From Ligilactobacillus agilis DSM 20509 (GTDB lineage Bacteria > Bacillota > Bacilli > Lactobacillales > Lactobacillaceae): 64,000 bases of DNA. Positions 26,489 through 34,705 of the stretch are shown here, piece by piece. Each line of letters opens with the position of its first letter. Within the stretch, counting starts at the first letter, position 1. The stretch covers positions 1 through 64,000 of the forward strand of contig NZ_AYYP01000010.1 in the NCBI RefSeq assembly GCF_001436215.1, read 5' to 3'. The position numbers and the translations under genes are program-made. The notes beneath the pieces are model-generated. The model did no database searches, had not been told where the DNA came from, and saw only the letters and a program-made list of their open reading frames with translations.

Positions 26489-26511
26489 CCTAATCAACTT
26501 TATAGAATATT

Positions 26512-26539
26512 AAGGAACTCTTAGGGGGTTCCTTTTTTG
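26512..26539 (+). terminator. Terminator between amidoligase cassette and large terminase
   Basis: AAGGAAC (26512-26518) pairs with GTTCCTT (26529-26535), followed by T residues. It lies only a few bases before the ribosome site of the large terminase gene, so the structural genes must be read through it or start from a promoter I cannot see. Confidence 0.7.
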
Positions 26540-26552
26540 TATCCATAGGGAG

Positions 26553-28160
26553 GTGGCGGCTATACGTAAACTAAAAAAATATAAGCCGACCATCTTTAAG
26601 GCGGATGGTTCGGTATATGATAAGGACGCTGCAGACATTGCGGTGTCTTTTATTAATTGCTTAAAGCATACCAAGGGAGAATGGTATGGGAAGCCATTTG
26701 AACTGATAGACTGGCAGGAACAAATTATCCGAGATGTGTTTGGCATTATAAAGCCTAATGGCTACCGTCAATTTAATACTGCATATATCGAAATCGCTAA
26801 AAAACAAGGAAAGTCTGAGCTAGCAGCAGCGGTTGCCTTACTGCTTACTTGTGGTGATTTTGAGCATGGTGGTGAAGTATATGGATGTGCATCTGACAGA
26901 CAGCAAGCTTCCATTGTTTTTGATGTAGCAGTTGATATGGTAGAACAATGCCCAGCTCTGAAAGCAAGAATTAAACCGGTACTATCGCAAAAACGACTTG
27001 TTTATAAACCTCTAGGTAGTTTCTATCAAGTTTTATCTGCAGAGGCGTATACCAAGCATGGACTAAATGTGCATGGTGTGGTATTTGACGAACTTCATGC
27101 TCAGCCAAATAGACAGCTTTTCGATGTCATGACTCATGGCTCTGGTGATGCAAGAAAGCAGCCACTGTATTTCTTAATTACGACTGCCGGAAATGATACA
27201 CACTCTATTTGCTACGAAGTGCATCAAAAGGCTAAAGACATCCTAGAAGGGCGAAAGGTTGACCCTACATTTTATCCAGTTATTTATGGTGCTGATGAGA
27301 ATGATGACTGGACTGATCCAAAGGTGTGGGCGAAAGCCAACCCCTCAATGGGCATTACCGTTGACATAGAAAAGATTTATATTGCTTGTGAAAGTGCAAA
27401 GCAAAATCCAGCAGAGGAGAACCTGTTTAGACAACTCCGTTTAAACCAATGGGTTAAACAGTCGGTACGCTGGATGCCTATGGAAAAGTGGGATAAATGT
27501 GCATATACTGTAAACCCAGAAAGCCTTGTAGGGCGTGTATGCTATGGTGGTTTGGACTTATCTTCTACCACTGATATTACTGCATTTGTTCTTGTTTTCC
27601 CACCTGAGTATGAGGGAGATAAATATATCATACTTCCCTATTTCTGGATTCCAGAAGATAATCTGGACCAAAGGGTAAAGCGTGATCATGTGCCCTATGA
27701 CGTATGGGAGAAGCAAGGCTTTTTACACACTACAGAAGGAAATGTGGTGCATTATGGTTACATTGAAAGTTTTATTGAGGAACTTGGGATGAAATATAAC
27801 ATTCGAGAAATTGCCTTTGACCGTTGGGGTGCTGTGCAAATGACTCAGAACTTAGAAAACCTAGGATTTACGGTAGTTCCTTTTGGTCAGGGATTTAAAG
27901 ATATGAGTCCACCTACAAAGGAATTAATGAAGCTTACCTTAGAGGAGAAACTGGCCCATGGTGGACATCCGGTTTTGCGATGGATGATGGATAACATCTT
28001 TATACGTACTGATCCTGCTGGGAATATCAAGCCGGATAAAGAAAAATCAACTGAAAGAATCGATGGAGCTGTCGCTACTATTATGGCTCTTGACAGAGCA
28101 ATTCGCAAAGGAGGATCAGGAAGTTCTGTTTATGATGGAAGAGGTTTATTGATTCTTTAA
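26553..28160 (+). CDS. terL: Terminase large subunit
   Basis: A 535-residue packaging motor: Walker-like segment IAKKQGKSELAAAVALLL near residue 85, VVFDELHAQPN (Walker B), LITTAGN, and a C-terminal RNaseH-like nuclease with GGLDLSSTTDITAF and the acidic ERIDGAVATIMAL. Order and length are those of HK97-type terminases. The start is uncertain: GTG 26553 lies inside the GGGAGGTGG ribosome site, and the codon at good spacing is ATA at 26562. Confidence 0.92.
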   Translation: MAAIRKLKKYKPTIFKADGSVYDKDAADIAVSFINCLKHTKGEWYGKPFELIDWQEQIIRDVFGIIKPNGYRQFNTAYIEIAKKQGKSELAAAVALLLTCGDFEHGGEVYGCASDRQQASIVFDVAVDMVEQCPALKARIKPVLSQKRLVYKPLGSFYQVLSAEAYTKHGLNVHGVVFDELHAQPNRQLFDVMTHGSGDARKQPLYFLITTAGNDTHSICYEVHQKAKDILEGRKVDPTFYPVIYGADENDDWTDPKVWAKANPSMGITVDIEKIYIACESAKQNPAEENLFRQLRLNQWVKQSVRWMPMEKWDKCAYTVNPESLVGRVCYGGLDLSSTTDITAFVLVFPPEYEGDKYIILPYFWIPEDNLDQRVKRDHVPYDVWEKQGFLHTTEGNVVHYGYIESFIEELGMKYNIREIAFDRWGAVQMTQNLENLGFTVVPFGQGFKDMSPPTKELMKLTLEEKLAHGGHPVLRWMMDNIFIRTDPAGNIKPDKEKSTERIDGAVATIMALDRAIRKGGSGSSVYDGRGLLIL

Positions 28161-28190
28161 TCTAAATCAATGCATTTTTTAAATTTTTAC

Positions 28191-28253
28191 TTGTAGAAGA
28201 AAATAATCTCTGATATTATAGACTTGTGAACAGAAATCTGAACATAAGTCTAT
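28191..28253 (+). promoter_or_regulatory. Autonomous promoter and palindromic operator of the DUF1413 gene
   Basis: TTGTAG (28191-28196) and TATTAT (28214-28219) are 17 bases apart. An inverted repeat ATAGACTT/AAGTCTAT (28218-28225 with 28246-28253) begins at the -10 box and spans the likely start of transcription. This placement would let a bound protein block transcription. Confidence 0.6.
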
Positions 28254-28267
28254 AAAAGGAGGTAAAA

Positions 28268-28597
28268 ATGAGCTACAGAGTACAATTTACAATAAGTGAT
28301 GCTGAAAAAGAACAATTAATTTCTGAGGCAGCATCAGAAGGTTATCCAAATATTGCTGAATTATGTAAAGTAAGAGCTTTACGCGGAAAAAGTACTTATG
28401 CAGATCTTTATAAAAGAATGGTAAAGAAAATAGAGTCTTTACCTTCTGGTCAGAGGTTTTTTCTGAGAGATTTAATAGAAACGCCACCAACATTACTTGG
28501 AAGATGGTTATATGACAATGTTGCAAATGGAACTATTAAAGATGTTAAGCATCTTGGAAATAATGGTTCAGATGCAGAAGAATATGTAAAGTTATAA
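28268..28597 (+). CDS. DUF1413 family protein with ribbon-helix-helix-like N-terminus
   Basis: A 109-residue protein. The N-terminal 50 residues (YRVQFTISDAEKEQLISEA) look like a ribbon-helix-helix DNA-binding domain; the C-terminal part (LPSGQRFFLRDLIETPP, then LLGRWLYDNV) fits DUF1413. It has its own promoter, an operator-like palindrome and a terminator, and interrupts the run between large terminase and portal, like a moron gene. A second DUF1413 gene lies at 49141. Autoregulation is inferred. Confidence 0.7.
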   Translation: MSYRVQFTISDAEKEQLISEAASEGYPNIAELCKVRALRGKSTYADLYKRMVKKIESLPSGQRFFLRDLIETPPTLLGRWLYDNVANGTIKDVKHLGNNGSDAEEYVKL

Positions 28598-28609
28598 TGA
28601 TGATTTTTG

Positions 28610-28641
28610 AAAAAGCATCTCAAATGCGAGGTGCTTTTTTC
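28610..28641 (+). terminator. Terminator behind the DUF1413 gene
   Basis: AAAAGCATCTC (28611-28621) pairs with GAGGTGCTTTT (28628-28638), followed by T residues. It isolates the moron-like gene from the portal gene, yet the late transcript must pass through it. Confidence 0.8.
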
Positions 28642-28669
28642 ATGCCCAATTTTAAGGAGAGTGATGCAG

Positions 28670-29926
28670 ATGGGATTATTTTCGAATATTTTCAAAGCTC
28701 GTGATAAACCTCAGAACCGGACCATAGGAAGCAATTACAGCTTCTTTTTCGGTGGGACAACAAGCGGTAAACCAGTAAATGAGCATACAGCAATGCAAAT
28801 GACTGCGGTTTATTCTTGTGTAAGAATACTGGCGGAGGCTGTGGCAGGACTTCCCCTTCACTTATATAAATACACTGATAGCGGTGGTAAGGAGAAAGCA
28901 CTTTCTCATCCACTGTATTTTTTATTACATGATGAGCCGAATCCAGAGATGAGTTCTTTCGTTTTCCGAGAAACGTTAATGACTCATCTTTTATTATGGG
29001 GTAATGCCTATGCACAAATTATTCGAAATGGCAAAGGCGAAGTCATAGCACTATATCCGTTAATGCCTAATCGAATGTCGGTGGATCGGGATTCCAGTGG
29101 CGCTCTTTATTATACTTATACTAAGTATTCTGATGAAGCACCTACGATGAAAGGTATGACAGTCACACTTAGACCAAGTGATGTATTTCATATACCTGGC
29201 TTAGGCTTTGATGGACTAGTGGGCTATTCGCCGATTGCAATGGCTAAGAATGCTATAGGTATGGCAATTGCTTGTGAGGAATATGGAGCTAAATTCTTTG
29301 CTAACGGAGCTGCTCCAGGAGGGGTACTTGAGCATCCAGGTACCATTAAAGACCCTCAAAAAGTACGGGATAGTTGGAATGCAGCCTATCAGGGAAGCAG
29401 TAACTCTCATCGTGTAGCGGTGCTTGAAGAAGGAATGAAGTATCAGCCTATTGGTATCTCACCAGAACAAGCTCAGTTCTTAGAAACAAGAAAATTTCAG
29501 ATTAATGAAATCGCTCGAATTTTCCGCGTACCTCCACATATGGTAGGAGACTTGGAAAAATCGAGCTTTTCTAATATTGAGCAACAGTCACTGGAGTTTG
29601 TGAAATACACATTAGATCCTTGGGTGATTCGTTGGGAGCAGACCATCAGCCGAGCACTTTTAAGGCCAGATGAAAAGAAACTTTATTTTGCCAAGTTCAA
29701 TGTAGATGGACTGCTTCGAGGTGATTATGTTTCTCGAATGAATGGGTATGCAACCGCGAGACAGAACGGCTGGATGAGTGCCAATGATATTAGGGAGCTT
29801 GAGAACCTTGATCGAATCCCACCAGAGCTTGGAGGAGATTTATATCTAATCAATGGCAATATGACCAAACTTGAAGATGCGGGTATTTTCGCAAATAAAG
29901 AAGGATTGGAGGGAAAACCTGAATGA
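28670..29926 (+). CDS. Portal protein, HK97 family
   Basis: A 418-residue portal: VYSCVRILAEAVAGLPLHLYK near the start, then LLLWGNAYAQIIRNGKGEV, LGFDGLVGYSPIAMAKNAIG and PPHMVGDLEKSSFSNIEQQ, all typical. Twelve copies form the vertex through which DNA enters the capsid. ATG 28670 (MGLFSNIFK) is ten bases after AAGGAG; ATG 28664 is possible. It overlaps the protease gene by four bases. Confidence 0.92.
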   Translation: MGLFSNIFKARDKPQNRTIGSNYSFFFGGTTSGKPVNEHTAMQMTAVYSCVRILAEAVAGLPLHLYKYTDSGGKEKALSHPLYFLLHDEPNPEMSSFVFRETLMTHLLLWGNAYAQIIRNGKGEVIALYPLMPNRMSVDRDSSGALYYTYTKYSDEAPTMKGMTVTLRPSDVFHIPGLGFDGLVGYSPIAMAKNAIGMAIACEEYGAKFFANGAAPGGVLEHPGTIKDPQKVRDSWNAAYQGSSNSHRVAVLEEGMKYQPIGISPEQAQFLETRKFQINEIARIFRVPPHMVGDLEKSSFSNIEQQSLEFVKYTLDPWVIRWEQTISRALLRPDEKKLYFAKFNVDGLLRGDYVSRMNGYATARQNGWMSANDIRELENLDRIPPELGGDLYLINGNMTKLEDAGIFANKEGLEGKPE

Positions 29927-30603
29927 AGAAATTTTGGAATTGGGTTCGCGACACAGATACACAGACACGAACCCTCTATCTAAACGGTGCAATTGCCGAG
30001 GAGAGTTGGTTTGAGGATGATGTTACCCCAGCTGCTTTTAGAGAAGAGCTAATGAGTGGTGAAGGAGACATAGTAGTTTGGATTAACTCTCCTGGTGGTG
30101 ATTGTATTGCAGCATCTCAGATATACAACATGCTAATGGATTATAAAGGAAACGTCACTGTAAAGATTGACGGTATTGCTGCATCAGCTGCTTCTGTCAT
30201 CGCTATGGCAGGGACGGAAGTCTTAATGTCTCCTACCTCACTGATGATGATCCATAATCCCTTTACCATAGCTATTGGCGATAGTGAGGAGATGCAAAAA
30301 GCAATCCAAATGCTTGATGAAGTGAAAGAGAGCATCATCAATGCATATGAGCTTAAAACCGGCTTATCTAGAACAAGGTTGTCGCACCTGATGGATGCTG
30401 AAACTTGGCTAAACGCCAATAAGGCAGTTGAGCTTGGTTTTGCAGATGACATTATGTTCAAACCAGGAGAGAGTTCACTACAAGACAGCTTTGTATTCAG
30501 CAGAAGAGCAGTGACCAATTCACTAATGAATAAACTTCAAAAACCAGTTGTAAAACAGTCAGTAGAGCTGCTTTATGAGCGGCTTAATTTATTGAAATAT
30601 TAG
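29923..30603 (+). CDS. ClpP-like head maturation protease
   Basis: A 226-residue serine protease of the ClpP fold that processes the capsid during head assembly. The nucleophile is S88 in DGIAASAASVIAM and the histidine is H111 in LMMIHNPF. The start of the protein (TRTLYLNGAIAEES, then VWINSPGGDCIAASQIYNML) gives the oxyanion glycine loop. It lies between portal and major capsid as expected. Confidence 0.93.
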   Translation: MKKFWNWVRDTDTQTRTLYLNGAIAEESWFEDDVTPAAFREELMSGEGDIVVWINSPGGDCIAASQIYNMLMDYKGNVTVKIDGIAASAASVIAMAGTEVLMSPTSLMMIHNPFTIAIGDSEEMQKAIQMLDEVKESIINAYELKTGLSRTRLSHLMDAETWLNANKAVELGFADDIMFKPGESSLQDSFVFSRRAVTNSLMNKLQKPVVKQSVELLYERLNLLKY

Positions 30604-30614
30604 GAGGAATAAAA

Positions 30615-31814
30615 ATGAGTAAAATTCTTGAACTGCGTGAAAAACGCGCAAAAGCATGGGAAGCAGCAAAGGCATTTCTTGATTCAAAGCGTGGTAGTGA
30701 TGGGCTTGTATCCGCAGAAGATGCAGCAACCTATGACAAAATGGAAGAAGACATTATTAATCTCGGTAAGGAAATAGCAAGATTGGAACGTCAAGAGGCT
30801 CTTGAAGCAGAGCTTAATAAGCCAGTAAATATGCCTCTTACTGGAAAGCCAGCTGTTCCAGGGATGGATACAAAGACCGGAAGAGCCAGTGATGAATATA
30901 GGAAAGCATTCTGGAACGTAATGCGTAGCAAAAACCCTCGTCATGATGTGTTAAACGCCTTATCTGTAGGCACTGATTCTGAGGGAGGATACCTTGTTCC
31001 TGATGAATTTGAGCGCACCTTGGTTCAAACTCTTGAGGAAGAGAATGTATTCCGTAAACTTGCAAAGATTATTCAAACTTCAAGTGGTGATCGTAAAATC
31101 CCGGTTGTGGTGACCAAAGGCACAGCTGCTTGGCTTGACGAAGGTGAGGAGTTTGATGAGAGTGATTCTGTATTCGGTCAGACATCTATTGGTGCTTACA
31201 AGCTGGGTACAATGATTAAAGTTTCTGATGAACTTCTCAATGACAGTGTATTTGATCTGGAGAATTATATCTCCACTGAATTTGCCCGTAGAATCGGTGC
31301 TAAGGAAGAAGAAGCTTTTTTAGTTGGAGACGGAGATGGAAAACCTACTGGTATTTTCAACGCAACAGGCGGAGCACAGCTTGGAGTGACAGCAGGGTCT
31401 GCAACTGCTATTACTGCAGATGAGATTATCGATCTTGTTTACTCATTAAAAGCGCCATATAGAAAGAACGCGGTATTCCTGATGAATGATGCAACAGTAA
31501 AGGCAATCCGTAAGCTGAAAGACGGTCAAGGTCAATATCTGTGGCAGCCTTCTTTAACAGCAGGTACTCCAGATACTTTATTAAATCGTCCGGTTTATAC
31601 TTCAGCTTATGCTCCTACTATTGAAGCTGGAGCTAAAACTATTGCCTTCGGTGATTTCGGATATTATTGGATTGCCGATAGACAGGGACGTTCTTTCAAA
31701 CGTTTAAACGAGCTTTTTGCAACCACAGGGCAGGTTGGTTTCCTTGCGAGCCAGCGTGTAGATGGAAAGCTTATCTTACCTGAAGCCATCAAAGTTCTTC
31801 AGCAGAAGGCTTAA
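30615..31814 (+). CDS. Major capsid protein, HK97 fold
   Basis: A 399-residue capsid precursor. Residues 1-80 are a coiled scaffolding (delta) region (LELREKRAKAWEAAKAF, EEDIINLGKEIARLERQEAL). The mature part begins near the SVGTDSEGGYLVPDEF segment (about residue 117) and includes KVSDELLNDSVFDLENYI and GDFGYYWIADRQGRSFKRL. Proteolysis near residue 110-116 is predicted from the family. Confidence 0.94.
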   Translation: MSKILELREKRAKAWEAAKAFLDSKRGSDGLVSAEDAATYDKMEEDIINLGKEIARLERQEALEAELNKPVNMPLTGKPAVPGMDTKTGRASDEYRKAFWNVMRSKNPRHDVLNALSVGTDSEGGYLVPDEFERTLVQTLEEENVFRKLAKIIQTSSGDRKIPVVVTKGTAAWLDEGEEFDESDSVFGQTSIGAYKLGTMIKVSDELLNDSVFDLENYISTEFARRIGAKEEEAFLVGDGDGKPTGIFNATGGAQLGVTAGSATAITADEIIDLVYSLKAPYRKNAVFLMNDATVKAIRKLKDGQGQYLWQPSLTAGTPDTLLNRPVYTSAYAPTIEAGAKTIAFGDFGYYWIADRQGRSFKRLNELFATTGQVGFLASQRVDGKLILPEAIKVLQQKA

Positions 31815-31826
31815 TGGGAGGTGTAA

Positions 31827-32048
31827 ATGATGAGCTATAACGCAAAGAACTACACCGAACAAGGCGGGGAAAAGACAGTTATAGGTGGAGAGCTTGTAAT
31901 TGAAGAGGGAGCCAAAGTAACTGGGCTCCCTGTTCTTGATAATCAACCAGCAAGTACTGCGGAAACTGTAGAAGCTTTGGTGACAGACTTTAATGCCTTA
32001 CTAAGTAAGCTTAAAGCCGCAGGAATCATGACTGCGGATACGCCTTAA
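31827..32048 (+). CDS. Head fibre/decoration-like small protein
   Basis: A 73-residue protein (NYTEQGGEKTVIGGELVIEE, then a C-terminal helix). It matches the short head-fibre family found directly after the capsid gene in this phage group. GGGAGGTG precedes two ATGs, 31827 and 31830. Confidence 0.65.
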   Translation: MMSYNAKNYTEQGGEKTVIGGELVIEEGAKVTGLPVLDNQPASTAETVEALVTDFNALLSKLKAAGIMTADTP

Positions 32049-32067
32049 AAAAAGGATGGTGACGGTT

Positions 32068-32376
32068 ATGACTCTATTTGAAAAAGTAAAAGCTAACTTA
32101 ATTCTCGAGCATGAACGCGATGATGAGCTTCTTCAAATGTATATCAACACCGCTATCGCTTATGCCGAGAGTTATCAGCATCTACCAGAAGGACATTATT
32201 CTGAAAATGAAATGCCACCAACTACAGAGCAAGCCGTCATCATGTTATCATCTCACTTCTATGAAAGTCGAGATGGCAGTACTGGCGGCTTTTTTGCTGA
32301 TAACGTCCAGGCAAGCCAACAAGTTTGGAACACTGTAAATTTACTGCTTAGACTTGACCGAGATTGGAAGGTGTAG
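32068..32376 (+). CDS. Head-tail connector (gp6-like DNA packaging protein)
   Basis: A 102-residue helical protein (LFEKVKANLILEHERDDELLQMYI, then ITEQAVIMLSSHFYESR-like helix). gp6-type adaptors attach beneath the portal. Translation probably starts at ATG 32068 with AAGGATGG upstream; an ATG at 32056 lies within that site. Confidence 0.8.
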   Translation: MTLFEKVKANLILEHERDDELLQMYINTAIAYAESYQHLPEGHYSENEMPPTTEQAVIMLSSHFYESRDGSTGGFFADNVQASQQVWNTVNLLLRLDRDWKV

Positions 32377-32379
32377 AGT

Positions 32380-32715
32380 ATGAGTTTTGGTAAGATGAAC
32401 ACCTTTATTGATATCATATCCGTTGAAACAACGAGAGACAGTGAAGGTTTCGGTAAATCTAAGGATATCATCCTTGCTTCTGTTCGTGCTTATAAAGAAG
32501 AACGTCATGGTAATGAAAAATGGGCCAATCGAGCAGTATTTTCTGAAGCGACTGCTCTGTTTTGCTTTCGTAAGATACCTGATGTTGAGGTGTCTACCAA
32601 TACGGTGATTGTGTGTAGTGATGGTCGTTATGAGATTACAAATGTTGAAGATGTAAAAGGCAGAGGCATGTATATTGAAGTTTTGGCAAAAAAGGTGGTG
32701 GGGTCAAGTGGCTAA
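32380..32715 (+). CDS. Head closure / head-tail adaptor protein
   Basis: A 111-residue beta-rich protein (MNTFIDIISVETTRDSEGF, ILASVRAYKEERHGNEKW, ITNVEDVKGRGMYIEVLAKKV) with the pattern of SPP1 gp16-type head-closure proteins. Position between connector and gp10 homologue agrees. Confidence 0.8.
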   Translation: MSFGKMNTFIDIISVETTRDSEGFGKSKDIILASVRAYKEERHGNEKWANRAVFSEATALFCFRKIPDVEVSTNTVIVCSDGRYEITNVEDVKGRGMYIEVLAKKVVGSSG

Positions 32716-33139
32716 AGTACAAGTTAAAATGCCTGAGGAGTTCCTTCTAAAACTATCAAGACTGGGAGAAAAGACGGATGAAATTATTCCAAAAGTACTT
32801 GAGTCAGGCGGAGAAATTGTTTTAGAAAAGGTAATGTCAAATTTGAAAGCTGTAGTTGGTAGTGGAACAAAAGAGAAAAGTCGGTCTACTGGTGAGCTTG
32901 TCAATTCCCTGGGACTGTCTCCGGCAAAAGTAGATAGGAATGGAAATTTTAACGTGAAGGTGGGTTTCAAGGAGCCACGAAGAAATGGCGAAAGTAATGC
33001 CAAGATAGCCAATATTATTGAATATGGAAAATCAGGTCAGCCACCAAAACCATTTTTAAAGCCTGCAAGAAGTGCGTCAAGAAAAGCATGTATTGACGCT
33101 ATGAAGAAAAGGTTTGAGCAGGAGGTAGAAAACTTATGA
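32708..33139 (+). CDS. HK97 gp10-like tail-joining protein
   Basis: A 143-residue protein starting at GTG 32708 behind AAAAAGGTGGTG. It has the amphipathic helix (LLKLSRLGEKTDEIIPKVL), a basic middle and the conserved IIEYGKSGQPPKPFLKPA segment of gp10 proteins, followed by a C-terminal helix. It joins heads and tails. Confidence 0.85.
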   Translation: MAKVQVKMPEEFLLKLSRLGEKTDEIIPKVLESGGEIVLEKVMSNLKAVVGSGTKEKSRSTGELVNSLGLSPAKVDRNGNFNVKVGFKEPRRNGESNAKIANIIEYGKSGQPPKPFLKPARSASRKACIDAMKKRFEQEVENL

Positions 33140-33489
33140 GTATATTAAATGAACTCAAATTCATTGCAGATATGTGCAATATTCCAGTAGAGACAGGACG
33201 GTTTTCTGGTGTTCCTCCTGATATTTATATTGTAATTACACCACTTATTGATTTATTCGAAGTTCATGCTGATAATGCACCAGGATATGAAGTACAGGAA
33301 GCTAGACTTTCCTTATTTGTAAAAGGAAATTATACAACTATAAAAAACACTATTGTCCGCACTCTTTTGGGTGCGGATTTTACTATAACGGACCGTCGGT
33401 ACATTGGACATGAGGATGATACCGATTATCACCATTATGCCATAGATGTGGCTAAATCATATGAATTTCAATTGGAAATGGAGGAATAA
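33136..33489 (+). CDS. Tail completion/terminator-like protein
   Basis: A 117-residue protein (IPVETGRFSGVPPDIYIVITP, then EVQEARLSLFVKGNYTTIKN and HHYAIDVAKSYEFQLE) placed where tail terminator proteins stand in Siphoviridae. It overlaps the gp10 homologue and is four bases from the tail tube gene. Assignment is mostly by order. Confidence 0.65.
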   Translation: MSILNELKFIADMCNIPVETGRFSGVPPDIYIVITPLIDLFEVHADNAPGYEVQEARLSLFVKGNYTTIKNTIVRTLLGADFTITDRRYIGHEDDTDYHHYAIDVAKSYEFQLEMEE

Positions 33490-33492
33490 GAA

Positions 33493-34095
33493 ATGGCTAC
33501 GATAGGTCTTGATAGGCTTTATTATGCAAAAATCACTGAAGACATAAACGGTGATGAAACCTATGAAACACCGAAACCGCTGGCAAAAGCAATCAGTGCA
33601 GAACTTTCCGTTGAGCTTGCTGAGGCAACTCTTTATGCAGATGATGGTGCTGCTGAGATTGTAAAAGAATTTAAAAGCGGTACCCTTACACTCGGTATTG
33701 ATGATATAGGTGTAGCAGCTGCCGGAGATTTAACAGGAGCTACCATTGATGACAATCATGTGCTCATCTCAACCAGTGAGGATGGTGGAGCTCCAGTTGC
33801 GATTGGCTTCAGAGCACAAAAAGCAAACGGTAAATACCGATACTTTTGGCTGTATCGTGTGAAGTTTGGAATTCCTGCAACAAACTTAGCGACAAAAGGC
33901 GATAGTATCACTTTTTCAACCCCAACTATCGAAGGAACAGTGCTTCGAAGAAATAAGCTAGATGGTCAAGGTAAGCATCCATGGAAGGCGGAAGTTAACG
34001 AGGGTGATGAAGGGGTAACTTCAACGGTTATTAATAGCTGGTTCAACGAAGTGTATGAGCCCACATTCGCAGCTTCTAGTGGAATTGGAGAGTAA
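33493..34095 (+). CDS. Major tail (tube) protein, phi13-like
   Basis: A 200-residue protein (ATIGLDRLYYAKITEDI, ELSVELAEATLYADDGAAEI, FKSGTLTLGIDDIG, then VAIGFRAQKANGKYRYFWLY). This is the typical phi13-family tube protein that polymerises along the tape measure. Its C-terminal acidic segment (EVNEGDEGVTSTVINSWF) is also usual for the family. Confidence 0.9.
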   Translation: MATIGLDRLYYAKITEDINGDETYETPKPLAKAISAELSVELAEATLYADDGAAEIVKEFKSGTLTLGIDDIGVAAAGDLTGATIDDNHVLISTSEDGGAPVAIGFRAQKANGKYRYFWLYRVKFGIPATNLATKGDSITFSTPTIEGTVLRRNKLDGQGKHPWKAEVNEGDEGVTSTVINSWFNEVYEPTFAASSGIGE

Positions 34096-34107
34096 GGGGG
34101 AATTGAA

Positions 34108-34491
34108 ATGGATAAAGAACGAAGTGCAATGATTAATATTGGCGGGCAGGAGTATGAACTTATTCTTACTACTAAAGCCACGAAAGAAATTGCGGGTAGA
34201 TATGGTGGCCTTGAAAATTTGGGTGAAAAATTGATGAAGTCTGAGAACTTCGAAATGGCACTGGATGAAATAGTCTGGCTGATAACTTTAATGGCCAATC
34301 AGAGCCTGCTCATTCATAACCTGCGAAATCCAGATAACAAAAAGCCGCTTCTTACTCAAGAAGAAGTTGAGCTTCTTACTTCTCCTTTGGAACTAGCGAC
34401 ATATAAGAGTGCTCTAACAGAAGCTATGTTCAAGGGAACAAAAAGGAATATTGAGTCTGAAGATGACTCAAAAAACGTGCAAACCGGGTAA
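34108..34491 (+). CDS. Tail assembly chaperone, first frame (gpG-like)
   Basis: A 127-residue protein (SAMINIGGQEYELILTTKATK, then GLENLGEKLMKSENFEMALD) that coats the tape measure during tail assembly. It ends at 34491, but a slippery heptamer at codons 121-123 allows a fraction of ribosomes to continue in the -1 frame (34476-34679) and make a longer gpGT-type product. Confidence 0.85.
   Translation: MDKERSAMINIGGQEYELILTTKATKEIAGRYGGLENLGEKLMKSENFEMALDEIVWLITLMANQSLLIHNLRNPDNKKPLLTQEEVELLTSPLELATYKSALTEAMFKGTKRNIESEDDSKNVQTG
34470..34476 (+). other. Programmed -1 ribosomal frameshift site
   Basis: A AAA AAC, a canonical X XXY YYZ heptamer, in the correct register (serine, lysine, asparagine codons). 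It is placed five codons before the zero-frame stop. The -1 frame is open to 34679. A downstream hairpin is suggested by CCGGGTAA...TTACCCGG (34484-34491 with 34507-34514). Confidence 0.85.
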
Positions 34492-34679
34492 ATGAGAATG
34501 AACTCTTTACCCGGCTTTTATATTACGGAACTGTTCATTTAAATCGCACTGAAGAGGAAACATGGCTTACACCTATTGGCTTGCTTATGGATTTATGGGA
34601 GTGTCATAAGCAGTTCCTTGGGATGTCAAAACCGAAGCGGGAACTTTATATCGATGACATTATTCCTTATGGGATTTGA
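34476..34679 (+). CDS. Tail assembly chaperone, frameshift extension (gpT-like)
   Basis: The -1 frame from CGT 34476 to TGA 34677-34679 gives 67 residues, beginning RANRVNENELFTRLLYYGT and ending DDIIPYGI. It has no start codon or ribosome site of its own, so it is made only as the tail of the 34108 protein. The fused product should bind the tape measure, as lambda gpGT does. Confidence 0.8.
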   Translation, partial: RANRVNENELFTRLLYYGTVHLNRTEEETWLTPIGLLMDLWECHKQFLGMSKPKRELYIDDIIPYGI

Positions 34680-34705
34680 TTTTTCAACGAAAGGAGGAGG
34701 TAATC

